The position numbers and the translations under genes were made by a program. This document shows, one piece after another, positions 1 to 7,495 of a stretch of 64,000 nucleotides of DNA (position 1 is its first letter; each line of letters starts with the position of its first letter). The stretch covers positions 1 to 64,000 of IMG/VR virus record IMGVR_UViG_3300028920_000027. One strand, 5' to 3'. The DNA is from a virus. A model generated the notes under the pieces. It was not told the origin of the DNA. It made no database searches and saw nothing but the letters and a program-made list of their open reading frames with translations.

Positions 1-139
1 ATACTTCTTGGCCCGTCGTGAAGTCGTACAGGGCGTAGTGGATCTCAGCTGCGTCCGTCGGGCGCCCAGAGCTATTCGCCAGGTAGATGTCCAGGTCGGT
101 GGGACCCAACTGCTGACCTCGATACAGTGCGACGCTCAT
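1..139 (-). CDS. Partial virion protein, paralog of the C-terminal domain of its neighbour
   Basis: The first 46 codons of a minus-strand gene that runs off the left edge of the window. The start is ATG at 139, three bases after the stop of the preceding gene. The N-terminus (MSVALYRGQQLGPTDLDIYL) resembles the segment around residue 170 of the protein encoded just upstream at 143-1009 (RYGQRLTRGDLSIFL). Both have the pattern of a short Arg/Gly start followed by alternating strands, as in small beta-sandwich tail or fibre domains. Position at the end of the tail gene run suggests a structural role. The real function is not recognisable, and the C-terminus is not visible. Confidence 0.7.
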   Translation of the reverse strand, partial: MSVALYRGQQLGPTDLDIYLANSSGRPTDAAEIHYALYDFTTGQEV

Positions 140-142
140 CGT

Positions 143-1009
143 TCAGCTCCATCCGTACTTCTTGACCCTTGGAGTATTGTCGCAGGGAAGAGCCGCAAGT
201 ACAGCATCAACGACCAAGAAGTCCATCCTTCTGGTCTGCACAGGGGACAATCCGTTCTGTTGAACAACCCACTCGATCTGCCAACAACCTGGCTGCCCAC
301 ACTCGCCTGCGCTCCCGGTCACGTAGAACTCGCCGATCGAGCCCGGGACGGGGATTCGGTCCTTGGGGCCAACCCGAAAACGGGACCCATCCGATCGCAC
401 TTGATACAAGGTGAAGCTGATGTGGGCTGGGATGGTGGGCCCTGTCTGGTTGCACAGGAAGATGCTCAGGTCTCCTCGTGTCAGGCGCTGCCCATACCGA
501 AACTGCTTGGGTGGGGGGAGGATAGCTTTGATGGGGGGTAGGGCCCGCTCGACGACGGGGTCACCGAACATCAGGCTCGACCCCCGAATTACATCGGGGA
601 TGCTCCAGAGAAGGGCACTCGTGCCCCGAGCAATTCCACCCGCCCCGCGGTAGATGAGGGGCTCGCCCGACATGAGGGATGTCCCCACAGCGGTCCCGCC
701 CGCCTCTTGCTGGTTGTCCCAGATGAGAGTGCCCACACCATAAGCGGTCCCGCTGGACAGGTGGATGATGCCCACCTGTCCAAACATGGCACTCATACCC
801 ATGGCGACACCGCCAGCATCACGCCGTCGAACAGCATCTGTGGGCAGCAGCTCGCCAACCCCCATGGCCGTGCCCGACCCCCACCAAGCGGTGTCGCCGA
901 ACGCCGTCGCCTGTCCCAGAGAGGTCCCACCTACTACGACGAGGACCCCCGCTGCCCCGGTAACAGTAGCCGCACCGATCGCCGTACCCAAGGCGTCAAC
1001 TACGGCCAT
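143..1009 (-). CDS. Gly/Ala-rich repeat protein with C-terminal beta domain, probable tail/fibre protein
   Basis: A 288-residue protein starting at ATG 1009, four bases after the upstream stop. Residues about 1-155 are a degenerate repeat built on G-T-A-x-G-x-G, with glycines every few residues. This composition is typical of elongated fibre shafts or beta-solenoids. Residues about 165-288 form a different, strand-rich domain with four cysteines, and the downstream partial gene resembles its beginning. No enzyme motif is visible. It sits at the distal end of the structural gene block with two other proteins that carry similar Gly-rich repeats (1014-2381 and 3610-4038). A tail-fibre or surface role is inferred from composition and context only. 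Confidence 0.7.
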   Translation of the reverse strand: MAVVDALGTAIGAATVTGAAGVLVVVGGTSLGQATAFGDTAWWGSGTAMGVGELLPTDAVRRRDAGGVAMGMSAMFGQVGIIHLSSGTAYGVGTLIWDNQQEAGGTAVGTSLMSGEPLIYRGAGGIARGTSALLWSIPDVIRGSSLMFGDPVVERALPPIKAILPPPKQFRYGQRLTRGDLSIFLCNQTGPTIPAHISFTLYQVRSDGSRFRVGPKDRIPVPGSIGEFYVTGSAGECGQPGCWQIEWVVQQNGLSPVQTRRMDFLVVDAVLAALPCDNTPRVKKYGWS

Positions 1010-1013
1010 TCAC

Positions 1014-2381
1014 TCAAGCCCTTCCTGCCGACACTCCCGCGGAGAAGGACGTCACGAAACCCTGCCCGTCGCAAGTAGAAGTACCTTCGGCCAAACCTGT
1101 CCAGTAGGTCCCCTCAGCATGCCCGACTACTTCCGTGGCCCCGTGGACGGCTCCTGTCGCCAGGATGCCAAAGAAGCCAACTCCAGCCACGAGGGAGTCT
1201 CCTCCGGCTGACCCTGCTTCAGTCATGAAAGTTCCTGTGGGCAAGCTCACTCCGCTAGCCAGGTTTGAACCTTCTGCCAACCCATCTGCATAGGCTTCAC
1301 AGAAGCCCGCGCCCTTGGTCAGGTCCGCGAGAATCCCGGCACCAAGAACCTCGGTGGAGCCCTCTGCCAACCCCATGCTGAACGAGGTGAGCAACGGTCC
1401 GCTGAAGGTGGCCGAGGGCGCCCCGATGGGAGTCAGGCCACGACCGTTCCCCGAGTAGTCGTCGAGGTTCCCCTCGATGAGCGGGTAGTAGGCGTAAATA
1501 TTGGCAGTTTTCTGGACCCCCATGTGGTTGGACTCAGCCTCCACCTCGTACTGAGTGAGGTATGCCTCCGACCAGATTTTCCAGTACTGCTGCTCAATGG
1601 TGTAGGCCCCAAGCACACTGATCTGAACGCCGTTGGGATCCCAGGTATCGTTGAAGTTCTGGGAAACCTCCCGCACCTTCACGGTGGGCCCACCGTAGCG
1701 TTTCAAGTAGGCCCGCACTGTGGAGCCGTCGTAGGCGATGGCGATGAAGTTCCAGCCATCTTGCAGAGCTGTCGTCAGCTCAAGGGTCCCGGACTCAAGG
1801 GGACCAGACCAGCCGAGGGACAGTCGACGGTAACCCCAATGGTAGTAGAGGGATAGTTGCCCACTGCTACCCTTCAGTTGCATCAGGGCGGCTGACCCAC
1901 TCCCGTTGGCGCGCTGGACGTAGAACCAGCCCCCGAACGCCCACGACCCTGAATGGTCAATCGTGGTACCCGTGTAGGTGGCACCTTCCCCCTGATCAAA
2001 TGCCGTCGCGGGGTAGGAGTACTCGTCGGTGAGCAGACCCAGGCCCATGACGACCGACGTTCCTTCACTAAGGCCCGCCGAAAGGATCGTGCTGTATCCA
2101 GCACCACTCACGACGGTTGAACCGTCACTGGCACCAACAGCAAGGGCGTTAACGGTCCCCGCGCCACTGACCACCGTGGTGCCGTCACTGGCACCCGCGG
2201 TCAGAGTGTCCGCAGCACCGGCACCACCGACGGTGGTAGAACCGTCGGCGATACCAGGCGAAAGAGAGTTGGCGACACTGACGCCCCCGACCACAGAGGT
2301 ACCGTCAGCAAGACCCGCACCTACCGTTGAAGTGCCGTAGCCTTCAACGAGAGTACTGCCGCTTGCAAGTCCATCAGCCAT
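1014..2381 (-). CDS. Repeat protein with an inserted LamG/concanavalin-like domain, probable fibre or adhesin
   Basis: A 455-residue protein. The start ATG at 2381 has a strong ribosome site (GAGGTGA) just upstream. Residues about 1-110 contain four to five copies of a roughly 23-residue repeat with the core GxxDGTTVVxGAG. Residues about 120-335 look like a LamG/jelly-roll lectin domain: a GGWFY strand, a D-G-W-N-F-I-A-I-A-Y-D-G core and a late YYPLIEGNLDDYSGNGR segment, which is the usual ending of LamG-3 type domains. The Gly-rich repeats resume after it to the C-terminus. Such domains bind sugars in many phage fibres, so receptor or carbohydrate binding is inferred. The lectin domain looks nested inside an older repeat array. 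Confidence 0.75.
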   Translation of the reverse strand: MADGLASGSTLVEGYGTSTVGAGLADGTSVVGGVSVANSLSPGIADGSTTVGGAGAADTLTAGASDGTTVVSGAGTVNALAVGASDGSTVVSGAGYSTILSAGLSEGTSVVMGLGLLTDEYSYPATAFDQGEGATYTGTTIDHSGSWAFGGWFYVQRANGSGSAALMQLKGSSGQLSLYYHWGYRRLSLGWSGPLESGTLELTTALQDGWNFIAIAYDGSTVRAYLKRYGGPTVKVREVSQNFNDTWDPNGVQISVLGAYTIEQQYWKIWSEAYLTQYEVEAESNHMGVQKTANIYAYYPLIEGNLDDYSGNGRGLTPIGAPSATFSGPLLTSFSMGLAEGSTEVLGAGILADLTKGAGFCEAYADGLAEGSNLASGVSLPTGTFMTEAGSAGGDSLVAGVGFFGILATGAVHGATEVVGHAEGTYWTGLAEGTSTCDGQGFVTSFSAGVSAGRA

Positions 2382-2406
2382 GTGTCACCTCTTCAAACCT
2401 GAAGGC

Positions 2407-2835
2407 TTAGTCTTCGGTGATGGTCGTCGAGGTCGAGAGCCCCGGGTTGTTGGGCGGCGTGACGTTGATGTTGGGGGTAACCGTCCCGAAGTAGAGCAGC
2501 ACGCCTGCACCGCTCGCAGCCGTGCCGATACCGAAGTGGGTCACAGTCTCGGAACCTGCCGTGCACTCGCCGAACTGCACTGCGGAGGTCAGGGTTGCCT
2601 GGTTGCCGGAAACAGTGAACCCCGCCGCGCTACGGGCAACTGCCTGCCGCGAGTACCCCGTGTAGGCGCACTCGTTCGTGGTCTGGTCCCCAGCTTCTCC
2701 AGGGTCTGCCGTGTGTAGGCTGAGGTAAAGATCCGTGACCGGGGCCGTAGTATCGTTCTCGGCCAGATCCGTGATGGGGTCCCCATTCAGAATGAGGCCC
2801 AGGTAACCATTCTCTAGTGTGTTTGACTTGGACAT
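2407..2835 (-). CDS. Small tail-fibre-like protein, gp80-type family, copy 1
   Basis: A 142-residue protein starting at ATG 2835 with GGGAG upstream. It begins MSKSNTLENGYLGLIL and then follows the layout of small phage proteins often annotated as tail fibre protein (mycobacteriophage gp80 type): a short N-terminal helix, a V-x-D-L-Y-L-S-L-H-T strand, a D-P-G-x-x-G loop, a Y-T-G-Y-S-R-Q strand, then a V-T-H-F-G-I-G-T strand. The neighbouring genes 2854-3237 and 3610-4038 share this plan, so three related genes lie together. Function within the virion is not established; a tip or baseplate accessory is plausible. Confidence 0.65.
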   Translation of the reverse strand: MSKSNTLENGYLGLILNGDPITDLAENDTTAPVTDLYLSLHTADPGEAGDQTTNECAYTGYSRQAVARSAAGFTVSGNQATLTSAVQFGECTAGSETVTHFGIGTAASGAGVLLYFGTVTPNINVTPPNNPGLSTSTTITED

Positions 2836-2853
2836 GTCTACTCCCTTCTATGC

Positions 2854-3237
2854 TCACTGCTCTTGGATAATAATCTGCCCAGCGGGGAATCGGAGCTGGT
2901 CGTTGGTCAGAATGTCGCGAGGTGAATTGAGACTAGCGTAGTACAGCATGTTGCCAGCCGAGGGTGCGTCGAAGATGGCGTAGGCCACAATAGTGTTCCA
3001 GTCAGCAGTTGCCGTTGGGAACAGGACATCCGACGAGTTGGAAACCTGTCCGCCGGAGGGGGTGGCAAAGGTGATGGACTGCCGAGTGTAGCCGTTGCCT
3101 GTGACTTCAGTCCCTCCACCAGGGTCACTTGGAGCCACGGTAAACAGCGCCACGTATACGCCAGCGGGAGACGCGTACGCCACACCACGTAGGACGTGGT
3201 TCAGAATGTTGGTTTCGAGGAAGTCGCTCTTACTCAT
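2854..3237 (-). CDS. Small tail-fibre-like protein, gp80-type family, copy 2
   Basis: A 127-residue protein starting at ATG 3237, preceded by a GGGGG-rich ribosome site. It shares with the 2407-2835 product the MSKS start, a V-Y-V-A-L-F-T strand, a D-P-G-G-G-T-E-V loop, a Y-T-R-Q strand and a central A-Y-A-I-F-D-A strand. This is the same small family often annotated as phage tail fibre protein. Its N-terminal 45 residues also match the start of the 3610-4038 product, down to a shared GGGTEVTG. The cluster looks like local gene duplication. The biochemical role is unknown. Confidence 0.65.
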   Translation of the reverse strand: MSKSDFLETNILNHVLRGVAYASPAGVYVALFTVAPSDPGGGTEVTGNGYTRQSITFATPSGGQVSNSSDVLFPTATADWNTIVAYAIFDAPSAGNMLYYASLNSPRDILTNDQLRFPAGQIIIQEQ

Positions 3238-3256
3238 GGGAGCCCCCTGGCTGTCA

Positions 3257-3655
3257 TCAGCAAGGATGGTTGATAAAAGAAGACTTCAACCCACCCGCGG
3301 GTGGGGTAGCCTCGGCCACAACATCGTAGTCCTGACCCATGATTTGCTGCCCAGCCGTATAGGTGACGATGAGCCGCCAGTACCCTTTGGCGTTGGGCCG
3401 GAAACGTACGCTGTAGATGCCTGGGCTTCCTGGAAGCTCGTGGAAGTAGACCCTTCCCGCGGCTACCCTAGCGTCGTCGGTCGTCGCCCCGTCCACCAGT
3501 GGCCAAGGCTGGAAGTCATTCTGAAAGAACAGCTGTGACGCCACATCCGAAATCGTTAGACCCGTGACTCGTGTGAATCCGTCCCCTTGAAAATAGTCAG
3601 CCTGGTCGATCACGACCTGGTTGGCCTGTACGAGCCTGCCGCGCGTGGTTGCCAT
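3257..3655 (-). CDS. Unknown small virion-region protein
   Basis: A 132-residue protein starting at ATG 3655. It overlaps the 3' end of the preceding gene by 46 bases, which is much longer than the usual four-base overlaps here. The sequence is strand-rich (for example G-I-Y-S-V-R-F-R-P and Y-W-R-L-I-V-T-Y-T), with no signal peptide and no recognisable motif. The pattern resembles small beta-sandwich accessory proteins of tails. Placement between two gp80-type paralogs supports a structural or assembly role, by inference only. Confidence 0.55.
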   Translation of the reverse strand: MATTRGRLVQANQVVIDQADYFQGDGFTRVTGLTISDVASQLFFQNDFQPWPLVDGATTDDARVAAGRVYFHELPGSPGIYSVRFRPNAKGYWRLIVTYTAGQQIMGQDYDVVAEATPPAGGLKSSFINHPC

Positions 3656-4038
3656 GATTCATTTAGACAGGCGTACCAGTAGAAACGCGATGACCCCCAG
3701 CTCAGGTTTTGATCGCCCACTTGTGGCGGGCAGGAGCCTCCGAAGAGGCCCACTGCACCCTCATTTTCATCGAGCGCGCCGGAACCCAATACTGAATCCC
3801 CATCGAATGACGCCCCTGCAACCCAAGCCACTGTGGGAGCACTCTCCAGCACGGTGTCCCCCTCTAGAGTGGCTCCAGCACCGTAGACAACAAGAGCGTC
3901 CGTCGTCAGCTCCGCGCCCGTGACCTCCGTCCCGCCACCACTCTCTGTCGGGCTGACCGTACAGAGGCCGACCTCAATGCTCGTGGGCGAGGTGTAGGGA
4001 GTGTTACACAAGATGTGATTGATGAAACCCCTGACCAC
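3610..4038 (-). CDS. Chimeric small protein: gp80-type N-terminus joined to Gly-rich repeat
   Basis: A 142-residue protein with a GTG start at 4038, immediately after the TGA of the upstream gene (TGAGTG). Residues 1-42 match the N-terminus of the gp80-type paralog at 2854-3237, ending in the same GGGTEVTG. After this the family's usual Y-T-R-Q region is missing. It is replaced by a Gly-rich segment (GAGATLEGDTVL, GASFDGDSVLGSG) like the repeats in 1014-2381, then a Trp/Tyr-rich tail with two cysteines. This suggests a recombinant gene. Its last 46 bases overlap the next gene. No function can be assigned beyond probable tail association. Confidence 0.55.
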   Translation of the reverse strand: MVRGFINHILCNTPYTSPTSIEVGLCTVSPTESGGGTEVTGAELTTDALVVYGAGATLEGDTVLESAPTVAWVAGASFDGDSVLGSGALDENEGAVGLFGGSCPPQVGDQNLSWGSSRFYWYACLNESWQPRAAGSYRPTRS

Positions 4039-4281
4039 TCATCCCATATGGCACAACGATTTGAGGTTCTTGATTGCATTCGCGTAAGGGAGGGCCGCAA
4101 CCTTCCCCGCCGACGTCGCCCAAGCTGTTTTCAACTCGGTGACGTTGGAAACCGTCTGATCGAAGACGAAGCTCATCTTCCCACCCCCGTTGCGGTCAGT
4201 GCGCTTCATGGGGACGCCAGCCACTTGGAGGTAGGCAGCAAAGTACAGATCGCTCGTCTTGAACTCGGTGTCGTTGCTCAT
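4039..4281 (-). CDS. Small protein resembling DUF5659
   Basis: An 80-residue protein starting at ATG 4281 with GGGA upstream. It has the layout of the small phage family DUF5659: an N-terminal F-K-T-S-D-L-Y-F-A-A-Y-L strand/helix, G-V-P in the next turn, an M-S-F-V-F-D strand, and a C-terminal A-N-A-I-K-N-L-K-S-L helix. Members are common in phage and Gram-positive genomes and have no established function. Assignment rests on remembered family features and is tentative. It ends directly before the GTG start of the chimeric gene at 3610-4038. Confidence 0.55.
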   Translation of the reverse strand: MSNDTEFKTSDLYFAAYLQVAGVPMKRTDRNGGGKMSFVFDQTVSNVTELKTAWATSAGKVAALPYANAIKNLKSLCHMG

Positions 4282-4297
4282 CTTTCATCCCATCTGA

Positions 4298-4319
4298 GCC
4301 CCCAGCCAAAACTGGGGGC
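4298..4319 (-). terminator. Hairpin between 4394-5542 and 4039-4281
   Basis: An 8-base-pair stem (gcccccag at 4298-4305 with ctgggggc at 4312-4319) and a 6-base loop lie in the 112-base gap between two minus-strand genes. There is no clean T-run after it in the minus direction, so it may be an RNA-stabilising or weak termination hairpin rather than a full intrinsic terminator. Confidence 0.45.
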
Positions 4320-4339
4320 CCTGAGCCATGCCTTGCTAA

Positions 4340-4378
4340 ATCTGGATTTGGATTTGGATTCGGATCTACATCTAGGGG
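4340..4378. repeat. Intergenic short-repeat tract with shared motif
   Basis: The gap after gene 4394-5542 holds imperfect hexamer repeats (atctgg, atttgg, atttgg, attcgg) ending in ggatctacatctagggg (4362-4378). A nearly identical sequence, with one extra atctac unit, lies at 26442-26464 in another intergenic gap. Both sit downstream of one minus-strand gene and upstream of the next. The meaning is unknown; a regulatory site or recombination remnant are options. Confidence 0.5.
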
Positions 4379-4393
4379 TTGGTCAGGTCGCCA

Positions 4394-5542
4394 TCAGGCG
4401 ACGGCTTCGACACCGCTCAGCCGCTGACGGACCATGACCTGGACACTGGTGGTTGTGGTCGTGGCGCCCGGAATCAAGGACGCTGGAACCACGATCGCGG
4501 TGAGACTAACGGAGCCGCCCGCGTTCTCGATCTGCTTCTGACCCAGCTTGACACTGATGACGCCCGTGAACTTGACCTCGGTGTCGAGCCGTCCGGTGCC
4601 CCCGCCGCCGCCCAACTCCCCACCGAGGCCCGTCCCAGCGATGGTCACATCGCCTGCGTTCGGGCTGTCGAGAGTCGCACTCGTGATGGTCGGAACCGTG
4701 ACATTGGTGCTGAAGGCCGACCCGTCATCGGCAACAACAGCTACCGCCGCGCCCGGGGTCAGAGCAGGAACCCGACGAGAGTCGGGGTTGAAGCTGGAAT
4801 TCCGATAGCCAGCGATTTGCCCCACGAGATAAGACTCGATGGCCACGCTTGTCTCAGCAAAGGCCGGCGCCACCACATCACGCAAAGCGTCATGGGTGCC
4901 ACGAGTCTTCGGGATGAGGGAAAGGGCATTGGCATTACTCCCAGACCCGATGCCGTCGATATCGGTGTCTTCGATCGCAAGCGGTCCACCGGGTGGGGAC
5001 AGCACAGCCAAGGTGTCAGAGGCTCCTGGCATCGAACGCTCAACACCGCTCGTGCTAAACCCCAGATCAGCATTGGCCGATGAACCGTTACCGGTGGTGT
5101 CGATAGCCACCTGGCTAGCAGTCCCCCGAGGACCTTCCAACGCCACGCGGTCGCCTGACCCTACGCCAGCCCGTGCTGTGATCCCCGAACCCGCAATAGC
5201 TGCGTTGATGACGTCCAAGAGAGCGTCAAGATCAGCCACAGCACCCGCAGCAAGGGTATAGTTGGTGAAGGATCCCCCAATCGTCGTACTGAGACGTAGA
5301 ACGTCGTTGGAAGATCCGGTGATCGTGAGAGGGAACCCTGCGTTGATATCGCCACCCTCCGCCACGGCACCGGCACCCACCGTGCTGTCGAGCAGGAGCG
5401 CCGTTACCGACGTGGACTCGGGAAACTTGAGGTATTGCTCCTGGCCAGAGGGCTCAATAGCGGGATTGTACCGGGACACCGGCTCTAGATCAGCCAGGAA
5501 GATAGCCTGAGCCAGATCGTTGCGAATGACTCCTACGCGCAT
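4394..5542 (-). CDS. Virion structural protein with Ig/IPT-like segment
   Basis: A 382-residue protein starting at ATG 5542 with AGGAG at the right distance. It is rich in Gly, Ala, Ser, Thr and Val with many predicted short strands and almost no Cys. Residues about 285-310 carry a segment of the IPT/TIG type (ITSATLDSPNAGDVTIAGTG). A close copy occurs in the product of 5944-6549, and the similarity extends to the DNA. A Gly run (GGELGGGGGTG) follows it. The N-terminus (MRVGVIRNDL) reads like a phage structural protein. It is likely a tail, baseplate or decoration component; no catalytic motif is seen. Confidence 0.65.
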   Translation of the reverse strand: MRVGVIRNDLAQAIFLADLEPVSRYNPAIEPSGQEQYLKFPESTSVTALLLDSTVGAGAVAEGGDINAGFPLTITGSSNDVLRLSTTIGGSFTNYTLAAGAVADLDALLDVINAAIAGSGITARAGVGSGDRVALEGPRGTASQVAIDTTGNGSSANADLGFSTSGVERSMPGASDTLAVLSPPGGPLAIEDTDIDGIGSGSNANALSLIPKTRGTHDALRDVVAPAFAETSVAIESYLVGQIAGYRNSSFNPDSRRVPALTPGAAVAVVADDGSAFSTNVTVPTITSATLDSPNAGDVTIAGTGLGGELGGGGGTGRLDTEVKFTGVISVKLGQKQIENAGGSVSLTAIVVPASLIPGATTTTTSVQVMVRQRLSGVEAVA

Positions 5543-5545
5543 GAT

Positions 5546-5926
5546 TCAAACTCCTGTTTGCTCGGAAGGTGGTGGAAGAATCCCCCGAGCCTGATCAACC
5601 TTGAGCATCTGGAGGACGGTGCCAAAATCAACGTACATCTCGGCAATAGACTGGATGAAAACGAGGTCGTCCGCGCGCCACGCGAACTTCGCGCGCCGAA
5701 GCGTGAGGCGCATCCGGCGCAGAATACGGATGTAGTCCGCAGCTCGCTTGAGCGTCTGAAGCTCGTCCTCAGCAGCTTCAAGCTTCTGGTAACGGGCCTC
5801 AACATCATCGAGGAGACGACGACTGTAGAGTACCGGAACAAGGTCCCTCGGCTGCCAACGACGGAAAGTGCGGTAGAACTCCGCCCCTTCTGCGTCGAGA
5901 ATAGCATTGAGGTAAGGGTACTCCAC
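5546..5926 (-). CDS. Helical small protein in the tail gene run
   Basis: A 126-residue protein with a GTG start at 5926; no better start exists in frame and the ribosome site is weak. The other open frame over the same bases (starting 5931) is Ser/Thr/Arg-rich and is judged a shadow. The protein is mostly helical and charged, with a coiled-coil-like stretch (EARYQKLEAAEDELQTLKR) and an Arg-rich segment (RRMRLTLRRAKFAWR). It ends three bases before the next start. Its function is unrecognised; a chaperone-like or assembly role is possible. Confidence 0.6.
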   Translation of the reverse strand: MEYPYLNAILDAEGAEFYRTFRRWQPRDLVPVLYSRRLLDDVEARYQKLEAAEDELQTLKRAADYIRILRRMRLTLRRAKFAWRADDLVFIQSIAEMYVDFGTVLQMLKVDQARGILPPPSEQTGV

Positions 5927-5943
5927 GTCATCGGGGGTGGGGG

Positions 5944-6549
5944 TCAGGTCAAGGTGAAGGTGTTGCTCGTTTGATCATCAGCGGTCACCGTGATGGTGTC
6001 ACCTGACGCCAAGCTCGTGATGAGGGTCGAGTCGATGATGATCTCGATGTCCGAAACTGCACCCGGGGCCGTGCCTTCGATCTGCGCCTGAGTCAACGTC
6101 ACATCGCCCACGCCCGCGCCTTGCAGCCGTACACTCGTGATGTTGGGGGCCAGGCTCAGAAAGCCCGTGCCGTCAATGGTCACGTCGCCCGCCGCGGGGT
6201 CGTCAAGAGTCGCGCCCGTGATGACGGGGGTCGCTAGGTCGGCCGCCGCAAAGGTCGTCACCGAGATCAAACCCGCCCGCACGAACCCAGCGATCTTGCC
6301 CTTTGCCGCGCTAAGCGCGACCCGAGGCGTCTCGTCGAGGTCAACATAACCAGGCAAGCTGGTGTCCGTCGGCTTCGAGTACGGGATGTAGCAGGGTTGC
6401 TTCGGCTCGTTCGCGTATCCGTCTCGGGGCATCACATGGGGATCCGCTGAGGAACCCAGTCGGTGAGCGGTCTTGTTCGGCAGGCCGTCATCGATGTCGT
6501 CGATCAAGATGGCGCCAAGGCCAGACTGTTGGTGGATGAGCCGCAGCAT
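5944..6549 (-). CDS. Structural protein with duplicated IPT-like segment
   Basis: A 201-residue protein starting at ATG 6549 with AGAGGAG upstream. The N-terminal half is unlike known families (MLRLIHQQSGLGAILIDDID). The C-terminal half has VITGATLDDPAAGDVTIDGTG followed by a second, similar strand set (VRLQGAGVGDVTL), typical of IPT/TIG or other Ig-like folds. The first of these is shared with the 4394-5542 protein. It is probably a component of the same virion substructure as that neighbour. No enzyme motif is present. Confidence 0.65.
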   Translation of the reverse strand: MLRLIHQQSGLGAILIDDIDDGLPNKTAHRLGSSADPHVMPRDGYANEPKQPCYIPYSKPTDTSLPGYVDLDETPRVALSAAKGKIAGFVRAGLISVTTFAAADLATPVITGATLDDPAAGDVTIDGTGFLSLAPNITSVRLQGAGVGDVTLTQAQIEGTAPGAVSDIEIIIDSTLITSLASGDTITVTADDQTSNTFTLT

Positions 6550-6609
6550 TCGTTTGCTCCTCTGACGTTCTAGGGATCGGGCAACGGAAGCAGAGCCATA
6601 AAAGGAAGT

Positions 6610-7470
6610 TCACAGCTGGGCCTTGGCGTCCTGGTACCCCTGCTCCCGTATCCGCCGAATGGCGTCTGGGTCGAAGTCCAGGGAGTCCTCAACAAGCTTC
6701 TTCTCCGGGCGAATAACCCGAACCTCGACCTTCCGATAGCTCTCCCCGTGGTCCGCCAACCGGTTTTTGAGGTGCGTCACCTGCAAATCCGTGCGGAGGA
6801 CCTCGTTGGATATGATCTCGACGGACCGCAGCAAATGTCCGTAGGTCTTGCGCCCTTTAGCGTCCCAGGGATCCACCCCTTCAGGGTTGCTGCACGCGAT
6901 GACGTCCACCTCGGTGGCCCCCAACTTGAGCGCCTGACCCAGTGGCAACACGTCCCGTAGCCCCCCGTCAGACCAACTGTGGCCGTCGATCTCGATGGGC
7001 TGGAAGAAAACTGGGAAGCTGGCCGACGCATAGACCCATGAGAGGAAATCCGGGTCAGAGGCCGAAGTGTACTGAATCTTACCCTGATCGAAGTCCACCG
7101 CGCCCACATGGATCGTGCGCCCCGACTCCCGAATGAGCTGAGGGTCGCATGCCTCGCGCACCCACTTCAACAACGGGCGGGCATCGTAAATGCTGGGCTT
7201 CCACAAGGCCGCGAGCTTGCCCAAGAACCAGTTCTTGCGGATCTTGCGGTTTTCGACCTCCTGCCAGATCTGATCGAGCTTGGACCATGCCTCAACAGGT
7301 TTGCCGTAGGGCGCTTGCCCAAGGATCGCAGAGTTGAGGGCACCAACGCTGATGCCGGTGACGATCTTGTAGTCAAGTCCCCCGTCGACCATCAAATGTC
7401 TGAGAGCGCCCACCTGGTAAGCGCCCTTGACCCCACCACCACTCAACACCAACGCTCGCACGGCTTCCAT
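6610..7470 (-). CDS. Patatin-like phospholipase
   Basis: The frame is open to a TTG at 7488, but ATG at 7470 is preferred (GAAG upstream), giving 286 residues. Hallmarks of the patatin family are present, numbered from the TTG: the oxyanion-hole GGGVKG (17-22), the nucleophile elbow GISVG with Ser47, the ASASFPVFF segment (154-162) and the D-G-G motif with catalytic Asp174. Patatin-like enzymes use this Ser-Asp dyad to cleave acyl esters of phospholipids. There is no signal peptide or membrane segment. Being set among tail genes, it could be a virion-borne or late-expressed lipase acting on host membranes, but that is inference. Confidence 0.88.
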   Translation of the reverse strand: MEAVRALVLSGGGVKGAYQVGALRHLMVDGGLDYKIVTGISVGALNSAILGQAPYGKPVEAWSKLDQIWQEVENRKIRKNWFLGKLAALWKPSIYDARPLLKWVREACDPQLIRESGRTIHVGAVDFDQGKIQYTSASDPDFLSWVYASASFPVFFQPIEIDGHSWSDGGLRDVLPLGQALKLGATEVDVIACSNPEGVDPWDAKGRKTYGHLLRSVEIISNEVLRTDLQVTHLKNRLADHGESYRKVEVRVIRPEKKLVEDSLDFDPDAIRRIREQGYQDAKAQL

Positions 7471-7495
7471 AGTGACTTCATTTATCAAAGAATAT

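Noticed and set aside
5533-5931. Alternative 132-residue frame over 5546-5926
   Set aside because: It is Ser/Thr/Arg-rich without structure-like pattern, while the other frame gives a balanced helical protein that fits the gene spacing.
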